Below, piece after piece: positions 57,055 through 64,000 of a stretch of 64,000 nucleotides of DNA. The notes under the pieces are model-generated. The model made no database searches. It had not been told where the DNA came from and saw only the letters and a list, made by a program, of their open reading frames with translations. Location: contig CM035163.1 in NCBI GenBank assembly GCA_020205615.1, forward strand, positions 57,819,899-57,883,898. The letters are read 5' to 3'. The translations under genes were made by a program, and so were the position numbers. The stretch comes from Panax quinquefolius. Lineage: Eukaryota; Streptophyta; Magnoliopsida; Apiales; Araliaceae. Numbering within the stretch: position 1 is the first letter of the stretch; every line of letters starts with the position of its first letter.

Positions 57055-59023
57055 ATGGATCCAGATCACCGAGAGTAGTTCCCACAAGACCACTTACGTG
57101 TATGCGGAGGAGGGCTTTTGAAGAGCCTCGGTGACATTTTCTAGAGACAAAACCTCGTGCGTTTGGCGGAGGCGGTGATACGTCCTATTCGGGTTGAGGT
57201 GCCAAATGTCGAGGACGAGGAGGAGGATGCACCGATCGAGGTTCCTGCTCCTGCTGTATGTGTTCCCTATAGGGAATTGCCAGGTATTCAAGTGGTAAAC
57301 CCAGATCTTCTGGGTGACTTGAGTAGGCATCCTTCAGTATACTTGCACGCAAACAAGGTATAAAGTTAGATCTTTAATATTCCTTATTTCCTACTGATGA
57401 GGAGTCAAGGAGTCTGATGTTGATCTGCATTTGATGTAGGTTCCCGGCTTCACACAGCCTCGAGGGAACTGGATTAGCATCCACTCTATGTATCAAGCCT
57501 TGCATGATAACTATAGAGCGATCATCCATGGCTGGGGATTCGGGAGGTTATTCTCCATTCTACCCCGTCGTTGTCTCTGGGGTTACCTCAGGGCATTGTC
57601 TAAGCGGTGGTTCCACCAGACTCAGTCACTCTATTTGCTGGATTGTGAGGTGATGATGACACCGATGGATTGGCGATTTATTACAGGTATGGAGTTTGGA
57701 GGGGAGCCGGTGCCTTGCACGGCGGATATCACCCCTACTGCCATCAAATCCTTGTTGGGAGTTCCGGCAAGGGCGCTAAAGGGCAGGACTATTCGTGACA
57801 GTCCTTTGGCGTAGATCTTTATGAAAATTTGTTGAGTGAGCCTATACCCGATGATGTGAGAGTCAGGGATCGCGTTCTTCGGCGATTGTTCCTGATGATC
57901 ATTAGGGGCTGCTTCATAGCAAATAATTCCTCTACAGTGTCCTTCGCTTTGATTAGCGCCACTCGACGCGTGGACTGTATAGGAGAGTATGATTGGGGTT
58001 CCTACACCTTTACCTATTTCCTCAGGGGAATGCACATGCGATCGCAGGGCTTTACCGAGGCGTGGTTAGGATTCTACCCATTTCTGCTGGTGAGTGTTTC
58101 TCTTGTCTTTTCCCATGTATGGGTTAAGAATGTTGACTGACAGCAGATGTTTACCTTTGTGTTGGCAGTTTTGGGCCTATGAAAGGCTTCCTTGTTTGCG
58201 TCTTGTGAGCGTTTTAGGTTTAGACACCTATCCACGAGGATGGAGATGGCATCATTCCATACTGGCGGAGGTCCCTATTGCTGAGGGTTTCACTCATTGT
58301 TGCCTACAGCTGGAGCTATTGACAGCTGATGTCATCACATGGATTCCCTCCTCTGGAGAGCATTTGGGAGTTGGCTTTGAGGATGGGTACCCGACTGGAG
58401 TAGAGTACGTCATTTCCACCCGTAGGATTCCTCTCTTTACTGAGATGGAGGATGGGAGCTCTATTTAGGAGAAGCGTCTTATTAAAACACTTCTGAGAAG
58501 AGATTCAGATATCTGATCTTGCCTCCCCGCCAGGCGTTATTAGCTTTATTTCGCGATCACCGTCATTGACATCCCATTGATGGGGATTGGCGTTTTACAT
58601 TATCGAGAGGGCCCTGTTCTCAAGAGATGTTCCAAAGATTGGTGGATCCTCGTGCGATTGGAGCTCGAGACCGCGCCACACGGTTTATGGGGATATGGTT
58701 CCGAGATTCGTCTTGATAATTGAATTAGCTAGCTTTGTGTTCGAGATCCGACTCATGTGACATAGATTGACATCTTGACTTCGTAATTGACCCGGTCACA
58801 TCTTTTCATTTGGCATTTGGGCAGAGATCCTGCAGAGGTAGATACTTTTGATCCTTTCAGCTCTGGCACTGGTCCCTCAGGTGACCCATATGGTTTTGCC
58901 AGCGTAGATCCTCCTTTGTATCGGCCTGACATCCCTGTAGATAGAGATCTAGTGACTCAGGAGGAGTTACATCAGGTGGACAGGATCGATGATGTAGACA
59001 TCGATGCTCTTGACTTTTTTTGA
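57055..59023 (+). pseudogene. Antisense gene 1 of element B: plant-mobile-domain-like, three exons, lightly damaged
   Basis: Exon 1 57055-57357, intron 57358-57439 (82 bases, GTATAA...GTAG), exon 2 57440-58089 (650 bases), intron 58090-58168 (79 bases, GTGAGT...GCAG), exon 3 58169-59023, ending DIDALDFF-stop. Exon 2 is open apart from one single-base deletion near 57811 (A has 651 bases). PMD-like landmarks are MDWRFITGMEFGGEPV with LLGVPARALKG, EYDWGSYTFTYFLRGM, and FWAYERLPCL at the start of exon 3, similar to the W-G-S/A-x-x-L-A-x-L-Y and W-A-x-E-R-F motifs of PMD proteins. The N-terminus has a frameshift in the first 40 codons; exon 3 loses frame after 58466. It reads toward the end of pol. 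A host gene captured by, or long resident in, the element is the best explanation. Confidence 0.7.
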
Positions 59024-59273
59024 TGTATTTCTCGCTATCTCTTTTGATAGGCCTCTGTTGTATGTTGGGTAGCTTCACCCCATTTCTTTGTATTTTAGCT
59101 GTACAGAGATGTATTAGATGATGATATACTTAGGAATGTATGTACAATTTTCCATTCCCTATATCATATTGCCATCTATTGTATCATGCATGTTATTATG
59201 TTATGCATATGTATGTATGTCCAGAGATACTCAGCATTGACCTCTGGATGGTCTTATGACACGACCCGCACAG

Positions 59274-60331
59274 ATGTCTTCTTCGACAGTTAGCCGTATC
59301 GATCATACCCCACCATTTGTGGTTTATGTCACACTTGAGACCGATTAGCACATTTAGACATCATGGATTTTGTTTCACCCATGATATAGCCATGACGTAT
59401 TCCTTCTAGCCTACGGAATATATAGATGTTGCATCTTGGTCCGCTTTCCTGGTAGGGATTAGAGATCCATTTGATATATTGCCGTGTTCAGGGCTCAGCT
59501 CACCCTACAGCTTCATTACTCATGCTCCGGGCATGGATTATCTCCCTCTAGCTGGATTGAGGGGCATGATCACTTACCACCCACTGGCCGTGATGTGTCA
59601 GTTTGACCAGTTTCAGGAGTTCCATCTGTATGAGGGGGCAGTGAGTCAGCGCTTCGCGTCACACCGTTTGTCAGTGGAGGACAGATCTAGGTTGTATGCC
59701 TGTTGGGATTAGTGAGAGCTGGCTGAGTTTTCTATCAGTCATCCAAGTTATTCTGCAGAGTATTCTGCATGGATGAAGACAGAGACTGCATCGACTGTGG
59801 CAGTATTCACAATGTAGGGGACTGATTCTGATGATGAGGAGCCTATAGAGGAGGCTGTTATTCCCACCGATGATTTAATTATTGGGCTGCCAGAATTTGT
59901 GATGGATTCTCCCACCCCGAGTGCCACTGTTACCCAGTATTCGGCACAGCATTTGGAGCAGAGCTTACATCTGATGACATGATAGAGATCAGGCTAGGGC
60001 CGCGATGTTGATAGCTCTTGATGAGAGAGATACCGCTCTGTTAGAGAGGGATGAGGCTAGATCAACCAGAGATGCATTGATTGGAGAGTGGGATACCGCC
60101 TTATCTGCTAGGGATGTGGCCATTACAGATAGCACTTCCATTAGATCCCAGATGACTGTCAGTCTGGCCGATATGAGTGCTTACGTTGATGAGCATTATG
60201 CCACCATGCAGTTAGCCTCTGATCTGCAAGCTCGTATAGATACCCTTGGTTAGGAGCTTGCAGTGCTTCCTCCGTCTTCAGAGAGGGATGCTATGTTAGA
60301 TCTAATAGTCCGTATGTATACAAATCTGTAG
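59274..60331 (+). pseudogene. Antisense gene 2 of element B: PMD-C-terminus-like segment plus coiled coil
   Basis: Starts MSSSTVSRIDHTPP at ATG 59274, 250 bases after gene 1. Middle part 59425-59760 reads GLRGMITYHPLAVMCQFDQF, then SISHPSYSAEYSAWM. This resembles the C-terminal part of plant mobile domains (a x-YHP-x-RVMRQFG-x-Q pattern, then a Tyr/Trp-rich end), but the match is loose. The C-terminal part is acidic, then a charged coiled coil with RDTALLERDEARSTRDA spaced in heptads, ending LPPSSERDAMLDLIVRMYTNL-stop. A few stops (e.g. 59350-59360, 59710-59712, 59815-59817) and a frameshift near 59420 are present. About 350 residues predicted. Confidence 0.55.
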
Positions 60332-60379
60332 ATAGCTTTGTATTTTCCTGGACAGACTAGCTTAGCCATTTTTTCATGG

Positions 60380-60670
60380 GTATCAGGGAGATCAGGTCGA
60401 CGTAGTTCGCCCCTCAGGACGAATTAAAGGCGAAGAGAAGTGTAAATCCCATGTACAGCCTATACTGCGGGGAGAAGAAAGTTTGATCCCATAATGGGGA
60501 CAAACTGCAAGTGTGTAAAAAGTTTGATCCCGCCCTCAGGACAAACTGCAGGCGTAAAAAAGTTTAATCCCGTCTTCAGGATAAACTGCAGGTGTGAAAG
60601 GTTCAATCCCATCTTCAGGATAACCAAAATTTTAAAAGGTTCAATCCCGTCTTCAGGATAACCAAAACTG
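60380..60670. repeat. Tandem repeat, unit about 35-45 bp
   Basis: Six or so units of AAGTTTGATCCCGTCTTCAGGA..AAACTGCAGGTGTG, lying between antisense gene 2 and the end of pol. Diverged copies occur at 21980-22330 in A. Confidence 0.85.
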
Positions 60671-60704
60671 TATGGAAGGTTTGGAATGAAGTAAAACCAG
60701 GTTG

Positions 60705-61890
60705 CTAGCTTGAAGTGTATGTTTCCCTGAGGGGCAGAAGAGCATGTAAAAAGGTGAAAAGGTTCAAAACCGGAATGATTGGTGATTTGGTGATCAAAAC
60801 CAGGATATTTGTTTGATGATAACTTCGGACATAGTACCGTTTCACGGTGTTCGAGTTGATAAACTGTGGAAATTCATCGCCATCCATTTTCTGCAATCTG
60901 AGAGCACCTCCTGTCAATACTTCTTTAACAATAAATGGGCCTTCCCAATTAGGAGCGAATTTTCCCTTAGATTGATCTTGGTTGCCAATGATCTTCTTCA
61001 AAACCAAGTCATGCTGTTTGAATTGCCGTAGTCGAACTTTTCTGTTGTAGGATCATTCGATCTTTTATTGATATAACTGACCATGGAAGATAGTCGCGGT
61101 TCGCCTTTCGTCTATCAGAGACAATTGGTGATACCTGCCTTGTACCCATAGGTCCTCATCCAACTAAGCATCCATCAATACTCTGAGGGATTCCATTTCC
61201 ACTTCTATGGGGAGCACTGCTTCCATCCCATAGACTAATGAGTAGGGGGTTGCCCCAGTGGAAGTTCGCATGGAAGTTCTGTAGGCTAATAAAGTCAAAT
61301 GCAAGAGGTCAGGCCATCCTTTGTGGTTGGCAGACATTTTCTGCATGATCTTCTTGATGTTTTTATTAGCCGCTTCGACAGCACCATTCATCTTTGGTCG
61401 ATAGATGACGGAGTTGAGGTTTATAATGTGGAATTTTCTGCATAAATCCTCCATCATTTTGTTGTTGAGGTTCTTAGAATTGTCTGACACAATGACCTCT
61501 GGTTGTCCATATCGACAGATGACATTTTTTCTGATGAAATCAATGATAACTTCTTTAGTAACCTTGGGAAAGGATGCTGCTTCTACCCATTTGGTGAAGT
61601 AGTTGATCATGGTGAATATGAATCGATGTCCATTACTGGCTTTGGGCTTGATGGGCCCGATTACGTCCATTCTCCACATTAAGAAATGCCATGGCGAACT
61701 CATATTATGGAGTTCCCTTGGAGGGGCGTGGATAGAATTCCCATGAATCTGGCATTGATAGCATCTCTTGACGTGATCATCACAGTCAGCTTTGAGTGTG
61801 AGCCAATAATGTCTCGTTCTGAGAATTTTCTTAACAAGTAGGGGTCCGCTCATGTGAGGGCCGCATACTCCACCATGGATCTCATCCATG
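60705..61890 (-). pseudogene. Integrase of element B
   Basis: The minus-strand frame 61889-61164 (241 codons) is uninterrupted: zinc-binding GGVCGPHMSGPLLVKKILRTRHYW with RCYQCQIHG, then catalytic Asp in WRMDVIGP, Asp in VIVSDNSKN and Glu in NGAVEAANKN, the full DDE set. The C-terminal domain EGPFIVKEVLTGGALRLQKMDGDEF and KRYYV follows at 60705-61007 after a stop and short frame break at about 61010-61163. The catalytic core alone looks intact. The polyprotein probably ends near 60835. Confidence 0.9.
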
Positions 61891-62089
61891 AGTCGCTGAG
61901 CTTGGTCTTTGTCCAGACATCAGAGGAGACCTAATCCTGCATCTCTTTTGTAGATTGCATCTCCGCTCAGGTAGAATTTTATAGCAAGTCGATGAATCCG
62001 CCTCTTCTCAGTTAGGCTCGCCTTAGCGGGTGTAGATCCATCTCGCAGATACTCCTTGATGTGTTTGTATCAAGGGTTGTGGATGGGAG

Positions 62090-62780
62090 GTAGCTCATCC
62101 GATACTTCTCCAATGTAATTCCCATAGATTGGGGCTTTTTTGCAGAGCAAACGTGATGCATGGCATGTTTTCCTTGTTAGGTATGTAAACCAAGGAGGCC
62201 AACGTTGTTAATGCGTCTGCAAAATCATTCCTATTACGAGGAATGTGTAGAAAGGAGATTTCCTCAAACTCCAAAGCCATCTGTAAAACTTGTCGATGGT
62301 AAGACAACAAATGTAATTCTTTGGTTTGATTGATTCCTGTGGATTACTTGATTACCAATTCGGAATACCCAAAGACAGTTAACCGCCTGATGCCCATTGA
62401 ACGGGCAAGTTTTAGCCCCATGATCTGACCTTCATACTCGGCTATGTTGTTGTTGGTAATGATAAACTATAATTTGTGGCGATAGATCTTGCTCCCTCGT
62501 CTGGGATATTAAAAGCGCTCGACTCAGAGCCTTCTGTATTAACATCTCCATCAAAATACATTTTCCACTCACGGCATGTATCGTATTGATGTTGTAATTG
62601 AACTATCATTAGCCCTTCATTGGGAAAGTACGTTTCTAAGGGTTTATAATCCCCTGCAGGTGCGGCGGCCAATTGATTCGCAATTCCTTGACCTTTGATA
62701 GACTTTTGTGTCACGTAGACGATGTCAAATTGATGTAGGATCAACTGCCATCTGGACAGTCGATAATTCAGTATAGGTTT
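62090..62780 (-). pseudogene. Second RNase H of element B
   Basis: Minus strand: MYFDGDVNTEGS (first catalytic Asp) near 62545, then a broken middle region (62310-62460) and LSYHRQVLQMALEFEEISFLHIPRNRNDFADALTTLASLV at 62095-62310, whose NDFADAL contains the last catalytic Asp. Upstream is the connection KGQGIANQLAAAPAGDYKPLETYFPNE. Same position as 23740-24194 in A, but with stops and frameshifts in the centre. Confidence 0.82.
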
Positions 62781-64000
62781 ATTGAACACATACTTGAGAG
62801 GATCCACGCGGGATATGAGATGGGTTGTGTGACCATGGAGGTAATGCTGTAACCTCATGGAAGCCCATGCTAAAGCACAACAAGTCTTCTCGATCGAGTG
62901 TACTTGTGTTCACCGATCTTTGAATCTTTTCTTTGAGGTAATAGATAGCTCGTTCTTGGCCTCTATTATCTTTTTGCCCCAGCATGCAGCCTATAGCATT
63001 GTCATTTATGGACAGGTACATGAATAGGGGAACATCATCCCTGGGAGGTACCAAAATAGGAGCGTTAGTCAGTTGCTCTTTAATGGTAAGGAAGGCTTTC
63101 TGACACTCATTGTTCCATTTCATGGAGGAGTTCTTCCTTAACAGCTTGAAGATAGGCTCACAGGTTGCCGTGAGTTGAGAAATGAATCTGCTAATGCAGT
63201 TGATCCTTCCCAAAAATCCCCGTATTTCCTTCTCATCTCGAGGAATGAGCATTTCCTTGATGGCTGGATTTTGGTAGGATCCGATTCAATCCTTTGTGGT
63301 GGTGACTAGGAAGCTGTAACTTGCCTGACTTAACACCAAAGGCGCACTTAGCTGGATTCAACTTCAAGTTGTACTTACTCAACCTGTTGAAAAGCTTTGT
63401 GAGATGGTCTAAGCGGTCATCCTCCTTCCGGGATTTGACAATGATGTCATCCACGTAGATCTCTATCTCCTTGTGCATTAAATAGTGGAAAATAGCCATC
63501 ATAGCTCGCTGATAGGTTGCCCCGGCGTTGATGAGGCCGAATGACAACTGTCTGTAGTAAAAGGTTCCCTAAGGCGTGATGAAAGTAGTTTTCTCACGAT
63601 CTTCCTCAGCGACCATAATTTGATGGTACCCCGCAAAGCAATCAACAAAGGAGTACATGCCATATTGAGCAGTATTTTCAATAAGAATGTGGATAAAGGG
63701 CACGGGAAAGCTATCTTTAAGGCAAGCTTTGTTCAAATCCCGATAACCCACACAGACTCGCACCTTTCCCCCTAGTTTAGGCACGGGAATAATGTTGGAT
63801 ATCCACTCCGGATATGTAGACACCATGATGATGCCAGCTTGAAATTGTTTCATAATTTCTTCTTTAACCTTTAAACTCCACTCAGGTTTCAATCGCCTGA
63901 GCTTTTGCCTAACTGGCTTGAATCCTTCTTTAATGGGAAGGCGATGAAGAACAATATCTGTGGACAAACCCACCATGTCTTCATGAGACCATGCAAACAC
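62781..64000 (-). pseudogene. Reverse transcriptase and first RNase H of element B (runs off the window)
   Basis: Minus strand from 64000: FAWSHEDMVGLSTDIVLHRLP, VRVCVGYRDLNKACLKDSFP (the usual VDYRDLN Asp is Gly here), FAGYHQIMVAEEDREKTTF, then after a TAA at about 63571 LSFGLINAGATYQRAMMAIF and catalytic IYVDDIIVKSRK. RNase H at 62779-63252 begins RDEKEIRGFLGRINCISRFIS and contains FMYLSINDNAIGCMLGQ. Frame breaks occur near 63250-63330 and 62900. Protease, gag and any PR-RT intron lie beyond the window. Confidence 0.9.

Larger units (their letters stand above)
52545..64000 (-). mobile_element. Element B: Tat/Ogre-like retrotransposon, truncated by the window end
   Basis: 3' LTR 52545-55290, polypurine tract 55291-55303, antisense gene tract 55304-60700, then pol on the minus strand (integrase, second RNase H, RNase H, RT) running off the window at 64000. 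Layout and sequence match element A throughout, including both antisense genes. Its genes are less damaged than A's. Gag, PBS and 5' LTR must lie to the right. Confidence 0.9.

Overview
The window is a block of nested plant LTR retrotransposons, typical of heterochromatin in a large angiosperm genome, probably a eudicot. The evidence is the set of lineages recognised by eye: Ty3/gypsy Tekay/Del chromoviruses, Athila, Tat/Ogre-type elements and Ty1/copia, with tRNA-iMet, tRNA-Asp and other primer-binding sites, a MITE and long TA/TG microsatellites. I see no host housekeeping gene, no tRNA or rRNA gene and no bacterial feature. No database search was run; families are assigned from motifs and layout.

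Layout, left to right. 1-1812 is an LTR, open at the left edge, inserted into the 3' end of a Tekay-type element (chromodomain end 1813-2166, truncated 3' LTR 2221-2410). 2411-5038 is the 5' part of an element on the minus strand (LTR, PBS and an extra ORF), split by a solo LTR (3038-4379) with perfect 5-bp target duplications. 5039-12529 is an Athila element (LTR, PBS, gag), its gag split by a roughly 4-kb LTR (7212-11240). 12530-13716 is another LTR fragment. 13727-33447 is an old Tat LTR split by a complete 19.2-kb minus-strand Tat/Ogre-like element A (13834-33017, duplications CCGAC). 33448 to about 52544 is a decayed minus-strand copia element split by a complete 12-kb plus-strand Tekay element K (36956-48946, duplications ATTAT, LTRs about 3 kb). 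51581-51819 is a palindromic MITE. 52545 to the right edge is a second Tat/Ogre-like element, B, cut off inside reverse transcriptase.

The most interesting content is in elements A and B. Between integrase and the 3' LTR each carries a tract of about 5-6 kb with two genes on the strand opposite to gag-pol. Gene 1 has three exons with conserved GT-AG introns and resembles the plant mobile domain (PMD) family. Gene 2 has a PMD-C-terminus-like segment followed by a charged coiled coil. Gag-pol reads leftward and the two antisense genes read rightward, so they converge. A carries many stops; B is much less damaged. Because the genes are antisense to the genomic RNA, their introns would not be spliced out during retrotransposition, which explains their persistence.

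A second theme is an extra acidic coiled-coil ORF lying between the primer-binding site and gag in element K, with a diverged relative in the same position in the minus-strand element at 2411-5038. Nearly all coding regions here carry stops or frameshifts, so most copies look inactive; K and A are complete in structure but not in reading frame.
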